Source: Leptofilum sp965223285
Lineage (GTDB): Bacteria > Chloroflexota > Anaerolineae > Promineifilales > Promineifilaceae
Direction of reading: 5' to 3'
NCBI RefSeq assembly: GCF_965223285.1
Contig: NZ_OZ244997.1
Coordinates: forward strand, 1,240,001-1,304,000
Length of the DNA: 64,000 bases
Part shown: positions 8,708-16,674 of the stretch, piece by piece
Numbering within the stretch: the first letter of the stretch is position 1
How the letters are laid out: every line of letters starts with the position of its first letter
Made by a program: the position numbers and the translations under genes
The notes under the pieces: model-generated
What the model saw: the letters and a program-made list of their open reading frames with translations, nothing else
Told to the model about the DNA's origin: nothing
Database searches by the model: none

Positions 8708-10120
8708 ATGAATAACGACAATTATCCAACCAATCAACCAACTGGCAGCGATCGGTCGCTACTGTTTATTGTGGCTGTTGCTGGCGTTTTGCTTTGTTTA
8801 GGTACGGCCGTTGCTGGCTTTTTCATCGGTCGGGCAACTGCCGAGCCACAGGTCATCACCGAAATGGAAACTGAAGAAGTCACCCGCGAAGTGGAAGTGA
8901 CGCGCGAGGTGGCAGTGCCCGTCGTCGTAGAGTCAGAAGCCAGAGAAGCTCCTCCTGTTGCCTCAGAAGAGAGCGAGGATGTGGTGGAAGAAACGGCCGT
9001 TGAGGAAGGCGAAGAAGCAGAAAGTGAGCCTGAGGTTGATCTACCCACACTTCGCCTGGAAGAAATTTCGGAAATTGATTTTGACCTTTTCTATGAAGTA
9101 TGGGAACTGGTAGACGAAGGCTTCGACGGCGAGATTCCCCAGAACCAAGAGATTCTTTACTCGGCCATTGAAGGCTCCTTAGACACATTGGAGGATGAAT
9201 ACACGCGCTTTATTCGGCCTGAAGTGGCGGCGCGGCTGCGTGAGGATGCTGGCGGTTCTGTTGAAGGCATTGGCGCGTTCGTGCGGGAAACTGAGGAAGG
9301 TCAGTTTGAAATTGTGCGCCCCATCCCAGACCAGCCTGCTGATTTGGCAGGGCTGCTGCCTGGCGACATTGTCATTGCCGTAGATGGTGATTCAGTTGAA
9401 GACATCTCGTTTGACGAGGTGATTTTGCTGGTTCGCGGCCCGCGCGGCACCGATGTGACGCTAACGATATTGCGCGAGGGTGAACCAGAGCTACTGGAGT
9501 TCACCATTACTCGCGTGCGCTTTGAAATCGCCACGGTTGAATCTGAATTATTGGAAGGCAACATTGCTTACATCAAGCTCACTTCTTTTGACCAAACTGC
9601 TACAGAAAAGACGGTGGACGCATTAGAATCTTTGCTGGCGCAAGGTGCCGAAGCCGTGATCTTTGATTTACGGGATAATCCCGGCGGCTTCCTAAACCAA
9701 TCTATCAGCATTGCCGATCTGTTTTTGGCAGAAAGTGTGGTTTTATTTGAGCGAAATAATGCTGGGCTGGATCAGGTTTTCCGCGCTAATGACGGTGATT
9801 TGGGTGAAGGCTTACCGCTGATTGTGTTGGTGAATGGCGGCAGCGCCAGTGCGTCAGAAATTGTGGCGGGGGCGATTAAAGATAACGGCCGTGCCATTCT
9901 GATTGGCGACATCACTTTTGGCAAGGGGTCTGTACAGCAAGTGTACCAGCTCTCTGATGGCTCGGAGATGCGGGTGACCATTGCCCGTTGGTACACGCCC
10001 AGCAACAGTACCATCGATGGGGAAGGGGTAACGCCAGACATTGTGATTGAAATGGAATTTGATGCCGAAGAGGATATTCAGCTTTTGCGCGCAATTGAAT
10101 ATCTGCAAGAGGATCAATAA
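8708..10120 (+). CDS. S41 family C-terminal processing protease, second copy
   Basis: A 470-residue paralogue of the preceding gene with the same plan: one membrane segment, a PDZ domain (GGSVEGIGAFV, AGLLPGDIVIAVDG), and catalytic Ser in GGSASASEIVAGA and Lys in TFGKGSVQQ. Unlike the first copy it has an acidic spacer of about 60 residues between membrane segment and protease, including EVTREVEVTREV and many Glu. The frame is open from TTG 8624, but AAGGA seven bases before ATG 8708 makes that the better start, giving the membrane segment at about 13-35. Tandem copies suggest division of labour, not shown here. Confidence 0.93.
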   Translation: MNNDNYPTNQPTGSDRSLLFIVAVAGVLLCLGTAVAGFFIGRATAEPQVITEMETEEVTREVEVTREVAVPVVVESEAREAPPVASEESEDVVEETAVEEGEEAESEPEVDLPTLRLEEISEIDFDLFYEVWELVDEGFDGEIPQNQEILYSAIEGSLDTLEDEYTRFIRPEVAARLREDAGGSVEGIGAFVRETEEGQFEIVRPIPDQPADLAGLLPGDIVIAVDGDSVEDISFDEVILLVRGPRGTDVTLTILREGEPELLEFTITRVRFEIATVESELLEGNIAYIKLTSFDQTATEKTVDALESLLAQGAEAVIFDLRDNPGGFLNQSISIADLFLAESVVLFERNNAGLDQVFRANDGDLGEGLPLIVLVNGGSASASEIVAGAIKDNGRAILIGDITFGKGSVQQVYQLSDGSEMRVTIARWYTPSNSTIDGEGVTPDIVIEMEFDAEEDIQLLRAIEYLQEDQ

Positions 10121-10140
10121 CAAGTAGTTGAGTCGTAGAC

Positions 10141-10611
10141 ATGACACAGAAAAGTGCTGGCAAGAAGATAATTGCCACCAATAAACGGGCTCGTTTTGAG
10201 TATGAACTGCTGGAATTTTTTGAAGCAGGGCTGGTCTTAACGGGCACGGAGATTAAATCGGTGCGAGCCAACCGGGTGAGCCTGGCACGCAGTTACGTGC
10301 AGCCGCGTGATAATGAGCTATGGCTGGTGGAAGCCCACATCGCCGAATACGATCACGGCAACACGCAAAATCATGAGCCAACCCGCCCCCGCAAGCTGCT
10401 GCTGCATCGGCGGGAAATCAGCAAGATTTTGGATTCATTGGGGCAGAAGGGGTTAACGGCCGTTCCCACCCGACTATACCTGAAAAACGGCCGTGCCAAA
10501 CTGGAATTTGCTCTGGCGCGAGGCAAAAAGCTGCACGACAAACGTCAATCTCTGGCCCGCCGCGATAGCCAGCGCCAGGTTGAACGCGCCCTCCGCGAAA
10601 AATATCGCTAG
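10141..10611 (+). CDS. smpB: SsrA-binding protein SmpB
   Basis: A 156-residue protein with the complete SmpB pattern: KKIIATNKRARFEYELLE at the N-terminus, GLVLTGTEIKSVRANRVSL, HIAEYDHGN, then RKLLLHRREI and GLTAVPTRLYLKNGRAKLE, and a basic tail (KLHDKRQSLARRD) that enters the ribosomal A site and decoding centre. SmpB carries tmRNA to stalled ribosomes for trans-translation, which tags unfinished proteins for proteolysis. It follows the second S41 protease by 20 bases. A link to tail-directed proteolysis is attractive but unproven. The tmRNA gene is not in the window. Confidence 0.97.
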   Translation: MTQKSAGKKIIATNKRARFEYELLEFFEAGLVLTGTEIKSVRANRVSLARSYVQPRDNELWLVEAHIAEYDHGNTQNHEPTRPRKLLLHRREISKILDSLGQKGLTAVPTRLYLKNGRAKLEFALARGKKLHDKRQSLARRDSQRQVERALREKYR

Positions 10612-10625
10612 ATAAGATGGCGAGG

Positions 10626-10838
10626 CTATTCTAAATCTGTAAGGGAAACGGGGTCTTGCTGCGGGGTGCAAATGCCACACCACACCGAACCAGCAACAAC
10701 AAATGCTTTGTAGCCGCCCGTCGTTGTGCGGTAAGAGTGAATAATGTAAGGCTTTTCGTCGGCGTGGGTTTTGCAGACGGCACGTCCACAAAATTTACAT
10801 GCCGCATGAGCCGGTCTTTCGCAGTGCCAGCATTCCAT
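10626..10838 (-). CDS. Small cysteine-rich zinc finger protein (70 aa)
   Basis: A 70-residue protein starting MECWHCERPAHAACKFCG, with CxxC pairs and His residues spaced like a B-box or similar zinc finger (CWHC, CKFC, CKTH), and a later WCGIC. It probably binds one or two zinc ions. The ATG at 10838 is preceded by GGAG and lies 7 bases after the stop of the ABC permease gene, so it is the third gene of that operon. It ends 14 bases from the convergent smpB. It may assist the ABC transporter or be a soluble regulator; nothing decides. Confidence 0.65.
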   Translation of the reverse strand: MECWHCERPAHAACKFCGRAVCKTHADEKPYIIHSYRTTTGGYKAFVVAGSVWCGICTPQQDPVSLTDLE

Positions 10839-10845
10839 ATCTAAT

Positions 10846-11667
10846 TTACTCCGTAAACTCCAAATCTTTGTTGGCAAATAGGTCAACGGCAAGTAAAAAT
10901 AGAACCGTCGCATACAAGAGCAATATGGCTGGTGCCAAGGATTGATTGGCGGTGAAGTACCCGTTGATGATGCCTTCAGCCAGAGCCTCAAACGGCCAGA
11001 AAACAAAGCCAAAAAGTCGACTGATGATGTTGTCATCCATTTGGTTTAAGGTGTGGGCATAATTCTCCAGGTTGTTGCTAATTTCCACCCATCCCTGGTT
11101 GATGGCATACCGGCTGAGACTGGTAGAGAGGCTGGCTAAGCTCTCATTTTGTAATCCCCGCCCAAACAGCAGGATTGCCAGCAAGCCAAAAACATAAATG
11201 CGTGACCAGCCGATGGTGACGAAATCTGAGGCGTGGAGGGCAAGAACGGCCATCAGCAGCATGGGGGGCAGCCAAATTGGTGGAATTTCTAGCAGCACAC
11301 CTAGCGTGAGCGATGGGCCATTTACCAATGCCAACAGCATAAGCAGCAGCTGAAAAATCAGGGCTATGAACAGACTGCTGAAGAGGACGGCCGTTACAAA
11401 TTCCACGCGGCTATTTAGGCGCACCAAAAAAGGGTAATGTTGGGCGTCGTTGGCTCTGGCCGCAACGCTGAGCGTGACCAAAAACGCCAAGCCCGCCCCA
11501 AAGCCACCAATCAGCAGCCGATAATATGCGGCATCCGGGGTTTGTTGCTGTGGATTAAATAGCAAAAACCAAACTGCCAACGTGAGCAGCAAATAAAGAA
11601 TGCCTGTTAGCGAAAATAAAACGGTGCGAATGAAGTAGCGTGCCAGAACGGAAATTCGCTGAATCAT
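10846..11667 (-). CDS. ABC-2 type transporter permease subunit
   Basis: A 273-residue membrane protein with about six hydrophobic segments (around 15-35, 48-68, 90-115, 135-150, 160-172, 245-262). No ATPase motif is present. Its start ATG overlaps the stop of the ATP-binding subunit gene (11664-11667), the usual sign of a two-component exporter with translational coupling. The segment between the last two membrane spans is long and partly polar. The substrate (drug, lipid, peptide or polysaccharide) cannot be inferred. Confidence 0.8.
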   Translation of the reverse strand: MIQRISVLARYFIRTVLFSLTGILYLLLTLAVWFLLFNPQQQTPDAAYYRLLIGGFGAGLAFLVTLSVAARANDAQHYPFLVRLNSRVEFVTAVLFSSLFIALIFQLLLMLLALVNGPSLTLGVLLEIPPIWLPPMLLMAVLALHASDFVTIGWSRIYVFGLLAILLFGRGLQNESLASLSTSLSRYAINQGWVEISNNLENYAHTLNQMDDNIISRLFGFVFWPFEALAEGIINGYFTANQSLAPAILLLYATVLFLLAVDLFANKDLEFTE

Positions 11668-12536
11668 TGAACAGCCCTCGCGTAAATCTCTGCCAGGGTG
11701 ACATGCTTTTGCTCAACGTGCAAAACATCGTACTGTGAGCGCAGCAACAGAGCCAGGATTTCACGCCGAAGCTGCATGGCCTGCCCACGAAGCTGAATCT
11801 GATTCCCCTGCACCTGAATTTCTGGATGCTGGGCTTGAATAATATGGGCAATCTCGCCTAAATCGCGATCGGCCTGAATAAGCGTGTGGGGGCTAATGGT
11901 GAGGGCATCAACCATGCTGTTTTGGAAATGGATTTGCCCGTTGTTCAAGATGACAAGCTGGGTGCACACGGCAGTTACCTCCTCCAACTGGTGCGAAGAA
12001 AGCAAGATAGTTTTTCCGGCAGCGTGCAGCTTTTTAATGAGTGCCTGCATGTCTGCCTGTCCAGTGGGGTCCAGGCCGTTAGATGGCTCATCCAGCAAAA
12101 GCAGAGGCGGGTTGCCCATCATTGCCTGCGCCAAACCCAGCCGCTGCCGCATTCCCTTGGAGCATTCGCCAATGCGCTTGTTTGCCTGGCTAACCAAATC
12201 AACCTGAACCAGGGCGTTAAAAACGGCTTTTTCCTGCGATTCTGGCGGCAGGCCACATAAATTTGACATCATCGTTAAATATTCACTCACGCGCAACTTT
12301 TGGGGGAACAGCAGTCGGTCTGGTTTGTAGCCGATGGCTGGCCAACGGCCGTTTGTCGGGCGAATTTTGCCGCTATCTGGGTGGAGTAAGCCGGCAATCA
12401 GCTTGAAAAGTGTGGTTTTGCCAGCCCCATTTGGCCCTAGCAAGCCAACCACCTCGCCTCGCGGCACGCGCAGCGAAACGCTGCTTAAAGCCCTGAGCGA
12501 GAAAAAATTTTTGCTGACGTTTTGAATCTCAATCAC
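11664..12536 (-). CDS. ABC transporter ATP-binding protein
   Basis: A 290-residue ABC ATPase. Walker A is GPNGAGKTT (about 34-42), the signature motif is CSKGMRQRLGLAQ, Walker B is LLLLDEPSNGLD, and the H-loop is in SSHQLEEV. The C-terminal 80 residues after the ATPase core match the accessory region of exporters of the CcmA/DrrA type. It is the first gene of an operon with the permease and the zinc finger protein. It energises export of an unknown substrate. The unusual signature (CSKGM rather than LSGGQ) is common in this exporter class. Confidence 0.92.
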   Translation of the reverse strand: MIEIQNVSKNFFSLRALSSVSLRVPRGEVVGLLGPNGAGKTTLFKLIAGLLHPDSGKIRPTNGRWPAIGYKPDRLLFPQKLRVSEYLTMMSNLCGLPPESQEKAVFNALVQVDLVSQANKRIGECSKGMRQRLGLAQAMMGNPPLLLLDEPSNGLDPTGQADMQALIKKLHAAGKTILLSSHQLEEVTAVCTQLVILNNGQIHFQNSMVDALTISPHTLIQADRDLGEIAHIIQAQHPEIQVQGNQIQLRGQAMQLRREILALLLRSQYDVLHVEQKHVTLAEIYARAVQ

Positions 12537-12589
12537 AATTGGTTTCCGTGCATTTAGTGTGTGGTCAGTAGTGTAGCATACTGTGCGTT

Positions 12590-13363
12590 TTATGGCTGGG
12601 GGAGCGGAATTTGCACTAAAATGAGGGAGAGGTCGTCCGTGTGATCCTGGGCGGCTTTCATGAGGGTTGGGGCAACGGCTTCGGGAGAAACGGCCGTTGC
12701 CAAATAACCGGTTAGCTGCTCATCTGGCAGCGTTCCCCAGATGCCATCACTGCACAGCAGCAGCCAATCCCCAGCAAACAACCGCTGAGTAAATAAATCG
12801 ACCTGCGGCTTTTCCGTTGCGCCCAAAGCATGTGTTAGCACATTTGTGTAAGGATGTGTTAACGCTTGCTCGGCAGTGATATGTTCTTGCTGAACGAGCC
12901 AGGCTACTAGCGAATGATCCTGCGTCAATTGCTCCAGCTGCTTTTGCCGATAGAGGTACGTGCGGCTGTCCCCAGTGTTGGCAACGATTAAGGCTTGATC
13001 CAGCACAATGGCACAGGTGACGGTGCTGGCCATTCGTTCTTCGCTGCTGCTTGTCATTTCCCGAATGGCCTCATTGGCGGTCAAGATAGCTTTCCGTAGC
13101 TGCTGGCGCAGTCGTTTTATGGTTTGGTCAGAAACGACCGTAATCACTGGCCAAACCGGATCAAATTGCATGGCCAGCGTGTTGATCACCGTTTGGCTGG
13201 CACGACTGCCGTCCTTCAGGCCACCAACGCCATCTGCCACCACAAACAGGCCGTATGGAATATTGCCGCCGGTACGCCCTGTTGTGGCATACACTGCGTC
13301 CTGGTTTGCAGCTTTACCCGGATGCTTGGCATCAGTGGCCACCGCATACACAAAATCAGTCAT
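12590..13363 (-). CDS. PP2C-family serine/threonine protein phosphatase
   Basis: A 257-residue metal-dependent phosphatase of the PrpC/Stp type. Conserved motifs: ANQDAVY near the N-terminus, FVVADGVGGLKDG, ANTGDSRTYLYR, LLLCSDGIWGTL and TDDLSLILV, with the metal-binding Asp residues in place. It would reverse Ser/Thr phosphorylation by Hanks-type kinases; none is in the window. The frame is open to ATG 13414, but that extension is made of the terminator hairpin of the upstream gene, so ATG 13363 (MTDFVYAVATDAKHPG) or ATG 13372 is preferred. Neither has a clear Shine-Dalgarno sequence. Confidence 0.88.
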   Translation of the reverse strand: MTDFVYAVATDAKHPGKAANQDAVYATTGRTGGNIPYGLFVVADGVGGLKDGSRASQTVINTLAMQFDPVWPVITVVSDQTIKRLRQQLRKAILTANEAIREMTSSSEERMASTVTCAIVLDQALIVANTGDSRTYLYRQKQLEQLTQDHSLVAWLVQQEHITAEQALTHPYTNVLTHALGATEKPQVDLFTQRLFAGDWLLLCSDGIWGTLPDEQLTGYLATAVSPEAVAPTLMKAAQDHTDDLSLILVQIPLPQP

Positions 13364-13381
13364 TGTGCACATACTAAAAAG

Positions 13382-13411
13382 AAGAGAAGCCGCAATCACA
13401 CGGCTCCTCTT
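13382..13411 (-). terminator. Rho-independent terminator of the lipoprotein gene
   Basis: On the minus strand AAGAGGAGCCG pairs with CGGCTTCTCTT (11 bp with one G-U) around an 8-nt loop and is followed by CTTTTT. On the plus strand the same position is an A-C mismatch and there is no T run, so the terminator acts on minus-strand transcripts coming from the lipoprotein gene that ends at 13428. Confidence 0.8.
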
Positions 13412-13427
13412 CATACTTATCTCTTAT

Positions 13428-15197
13428 CTATTGAAATTCCCAACCAAAATCAACTTCCAGCCGTTCTTCGCCCGCTGCCAAATTGATGCCCTGTAGCCCA
13501 ACACCATAATTGGGCCACGTCCAATCTCCTGGAATAAGCAGATCGACATTTTCAGAGCTAAACGGCTCAATCGCTACACAGTACAATCCTTCATCAAGGC
13601 CTTCAAACCGGTATAGGCCCGCATCGTCGGTGACGGCAGTGGCCAGTACGGTACTGTCTGGCACGATGGCATCTGCTGGGCAGGCTCCGGCGGCAAGTTT
13701 CACAGTGATGTCAGCCAAGCGTGGCTCGTTGATCAGTTCTCCATCGCCTCGGTAGAAACCAGAGCCATCGCCACTAATATCTACACAGCCCGCCGATGGC
13801 TCGCCGCTGCTGGTAAAGAAGCACACATCTTGCCAAACCACACCACCAATAACGGCCGAACTGGGTTCAGGTGTCGCTTCGGGTTCACCCACTTCAATTT
13901 GCACCCAAATCACCTGATCGGCAAAGCCGTCCACACCAAAGGGGTTGCCTGCTGCATCTGCCAACAGGTAGTCGGCCCGGTAAGTGCCTAATGTCTCTGG
14001 GGCTGTAAGCGGAATGGCAATATCCACAGTTTGCCCCGGCACGACAGCACTTTCTAGCGGAATGCTCAATTCGCCACCCAAATCATCTCCACCAGCAAAG
14101 ATGAGGCTGTAGTTGGTTGTCCAGGGGCAGGTGCCAATGTTGCGTAATTGCCATGATTTTTCAAATGTTTCCCCAGGGCCGAAAACGGTATCATCGGGCA
14201 CGGTTTCTTGTACAAAGGCGATGCTGTTGGTGCAGTTTGCCAGATCAACCTCTGGCACAGGCAGGAATTGATAATCCCAGCCAAAGTTCACACCCGTTGC
14301 CAAATCACCATCGGTCAAGGTTACTGAGGCATTGTTCACTTCTGTATCTGGGAAGGTGAAGCCACCGGGCAGTAGCTGCTCGTTGGCCACGTCTAGTGGG
14401 TCTATTGAGACACAGTAGGTACCTGCGGGCAGGTCGGTAAAGACGTAGTCTCCGTCTTCATCAGTGGTAGCGGTCGCAATGCTGCCGACGGCTGGGCATT
14501 CCCCTTCGCCCAGGCTAACGAGCACGTTTGGTATGCCGGGTTCGCCATCTTCCAGCAGACTGTTGGCCTGGAAGCCGCCCTCTGGTAGGGCAATACACCC
14601 AGCGGAGGGAACGGCCGTATCGTCACCACCGCCTCCGCCAGCCACGGCGCACAAATCATGCCACACCTTGCCATTGATTATGCCCATATTGCTATCCACC
14701 GGGGTGGCCGTAGGGGTTGGCGTTGCTTCTTCTGCCTGGGCAACATTGTCCACTTGCAGGGTAAACGAGCCATTGATGCCATTGACGTTTACCGCATATG
14801 TGCCTGCGGACAGCCCCAGCACATCCAGCGAAATGGTTTCTTCAAAGGGTACCAGGGCTTCCGTACAAAGCTCGCCAGTTTGCCGGAGCGTGGTGATGTT
14901 GATGTTGAATGTAGTGCCCTGCTGGGTTGTCTCAACGTTGTCGATGGTGGTGCAGCCGTCAGGTAAATCGCCTCTGGCACGCACGTTAACTTGCACGGGG
15001 AACGATTCCAATATCAAAATTTCGATGCTGTCTACGGCCGCTTCTTGTTGCAAAGGGGTATCATCTGGAACTGCGGCTGTTGGGGTGTCTGCTGCGGTGG
15101 TAGGGGTGGAATCGGCCGTATCTGGTTCATTTCTGCCGCCACAGGCAACTAGCCCTGTCAAAAGTAGCAGCAAGATAAAAAGCACAAATTTCTTCAT
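13428..15197 (-). CDS. Secreted lipoprotein with NBR1-type Ig domain and two SdrD-B-like domains
   Basis: About 589 residues. The signal peptide ends in a lipobox (LLTGLVAC) followed by a Thr/Pro-rich spacer, so the protein is lipid-anchored outside the membrane. After an N-terminal beta domain there are two SdrD-B-like carboxypeptidase-regulatory folds (NVLVSLGEGECPAVG...GDYVFTDLPAGTYCVSIDP; and ADITVKLAAGACP...YRFEGLDEGLYCVAIEP). Between them lies an Ig domain of the NBR1 type (ETFEKSWQLRNIGTCPW). These modules bind or space other surface molecules; no enzyme is seen. ATG 15197 with TAGGAG was chosen over the longer frame to 15245. It follows the M42 gene by 51 bases. Confidence 0.82.
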   Translation of the reverse strand: MKKFVLFILLLLLTGLVACGGRNEPDTADSTPTTAADTPTAAVPDDTPLQQEAAVDSIEILILESFPVQVNVRARGDLPDGCTTIDNVETTQQGTTFNINITTLRQTGELCTEALVPFEETISLDVLGLSAGTYAVNVNGINGSFTLQVDNVAQAEEATPTPTATPVDSNMGIINGKVWHDLCAVAGGGGGDDTAVPSAGCIALPEGGFQANSLLEDGEPGIPNVLVSLGEGECPAVGSIATATTDEDGDYVFTDLPAGTYCVSIDPLDVANEQLLPGGFTFPDTEVNNASVTLTDGDLATGVNFGWDYQFLPVPEVDLANCTNSIAFVQETVPDDTVFGPGETFEKSWQLRNIGTCPWTTNYSLIFAGGDDLGGELSIPLESAVVPGQTVDIAIPLTAPETLGTYRADYLLADAAGNPFGVDGFADQVIWVQIEVGEPEATPEPSSAVIGGVVWQDVCFFTSSGEPSAGCVDISGDGSGFYRGDGELINEPRLADITVKLAAGACPADAIVPDSTVLATAVTDDAGLYRFEGLDEGLYCVAIEPFSSENVDLLIPGDWTWPNYGVGLQGINLAAGEERLEVDFGWEFQ

Positions 15198-15248
15198 ACG
15201 TATTCTTCTCCTAAATTTTGGCATAGGATGCCGTCTTGCGCGCAAAGA

Positions 15249-16307
15249 TCACTCAGAAAGCAAATAGGCCAAGAGCAGCTTGGCACTATTTTCCAGGGCA
15301 TCCCTGTGCGTGCGCTCGTAATGATGAGAGGCATCTACGCCTGGCCCTACAAGCCCCACGCGCACATCACCGCCTGCGCGCCAATACGCTTCACCATCGG
15401 ATGCATAGAACGGGTAGATGTCGGTGGTGTAGCGCAGCTTATTAGCTTCGGCCAAAGCCTCCAGCTCGCGGCGTAGCTGCATATGGTACGGGCCAGCCGA
15501 ATCTTTGGCACAAATGGTCACGGAATACTCATCTGAGGTTTGGTTGGGGGCAACGACTGCCATATCAATGGAGATGAGGTCAGCTAAATTGGATGGAAAG
15601 CCGGTGGCAGCCCCGTGCCCCACCTCTTCATAATTACTGATGTGGAAGTAGCTGTCTTGAACGGGCTGTAGTCCTGCTTCAGCCATAGCCAGCATTGCCC
15701 CAAACATACAGGCGATGCTGGCTTTGTCGTCTAGGTGACGTGAGCGGATAAACCCGTTGTCGTTGACCTCTACGCGGGGATCAATAGCGATGACATCGCC
15801 TACGCGAATTCCCAGAGCTTGGGTCTCTTCTTCGCAGGTTGTATGGGCATCAATGCGTACTTCCATGTTGGTGTCGTCACGGGGGGCGTTGCGTTCTTTG
15901 CTGGTGTGGGCGTGGACAGAGGCGGTTGTCGGCAGGATAGTGCCCCGGTATGTTTGGCCGTTGCTGGCAAAAATGGTGACGCCTTCCCCCTCAACAGAAG
16001 TCCAGCCCCAGCTGCCCAATTGCGTTATGCGGAGACGGCCGTTTTCCTTGATTTGCCGCACCATTGCCCCCAAGGTATCTACATGCGCCGTCAGGCCACG
16101 CGGTGCGTTTTGCTGTTTGCCAGGCCAATGTGCTACCAGCAACCCTTTTGGCGTTTGTTTTTGTGTAAGCGGGGCATCGACAAATGTAGTGGCGAACTTT
16201 TCTTCGAGCCACTGCATAGCCCGGTCTGTGTCACCAGTTGGGCTGGGTATATTGAGCAGTTCGGTTAGGAACGCAACCATCGCATCGACATTTACCGTGG
16301 GCAGCAT
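15249..16307 (-). CDS. M42 family metallo-aminopeptidase
   Basis: A 352-residue cytoplasmic dizinc aminopeptidase. Metal ligands and catalytic residues are recognisable: His and Asp in TAHVDTLG, Asp in RHLDDKAS, the Glu pair in NYEEVGHGA, Asp in SIDMA and His in DASHHYERTH. Family members form large tetrahedral complexes that strip N-terminal residues (often acidic or Leu) from peptides. An AAGGAG lies 11 bases before ATG 16307. A promoter is visible upstream (16421-16449). Confidence 0.9.
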   Translation of the reverse strand: MLPTVNVDAMVAFLTELLNIPSPTGDTDRAMQWLEEKFATTFVDAPLTQKQTPKGLLVAHWPGKQQNAPRGLTAHVDTLGAMVRQIKENGRLRITQLGSWGWTSVEGEGVTIFASNGQTYRGTILPTTASVHAHTSKERNAPRDDTNMEVRIDAHTTCEEETQALGIRVGDVIAIDPRVEVNDNGFIRSRHLDDKASIACMFGAMLAMAEAGLQPVQDSYFHISNYEEVGHGAATGFPSNLADLISIDMAVVAPNQTSDEYSVTICAKDSAGPYHMQLRRELEALAEANKLRYTTDIYPFYASDGEAYWRAGGDVRVGLVGPGVDASHHYERTHRDALENSAKLLLAYLLSE

Positions 16308-16420
16308 AGACTCAGTGTCTCCTTGTTATTTGTCATTGGTATCGAAAAAGTTTGACGTCGCATATGCCAGTTACTTGAAACGCTTCAAAGGGACTGCATG
16401 GAACGTTTGTAATTCTGCGG

Positions 16421-16449
16421 ATTATAAAGTATGGCTTGTTTGTTAACAA
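16421..16449 (-). promoter_or_regulatory. Sigma-70-type promoter for the M42 aminopeptidase gene
   Basis: Read on the minus strand, TTGTTA (16449-16444), a 17-base spacer and a perfect TATAAT (16426-16421). Transcription would start near 16414, giving a leader of about 107 bases before ATG 16307. Confidence 0.5.
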
Positions 16450-16674
16450 TGTTTGGAGCCAGGACAGCAGTGCTATGACGGATTCGCTATATCTTCTGGC
16501 TCAGTTTCTGAATATGATGTGAGCAGATTGGCAAAAGGCTTACTTATCTTTATAGGCCATTTGTCAGGAGCACAATTTACCACATCTGGAAGGGTGGGAG
16601 CCTTTCCCTTTTTTCAAAAATAATAATCGCTTCATCCCAGGGCTTGGTGGGCCTGGTTGTCTGTTGCGTGGAGA
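16450..16674. other. Intergenic region upstream of the subtilase gene, with a hairpin and T run
   Basis: No gene is seen between the M42 promoter and the subtilase. GGAAGG (16588-16593) can pair, with one bulged base, to CCTTTCC (16601-16607), followed by CTTTTTT. It looks like a weak plus-strand terminator or attenuator in the leader of the subtilase gene, with no plus-strand gene before it. Confidence 0.3.
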
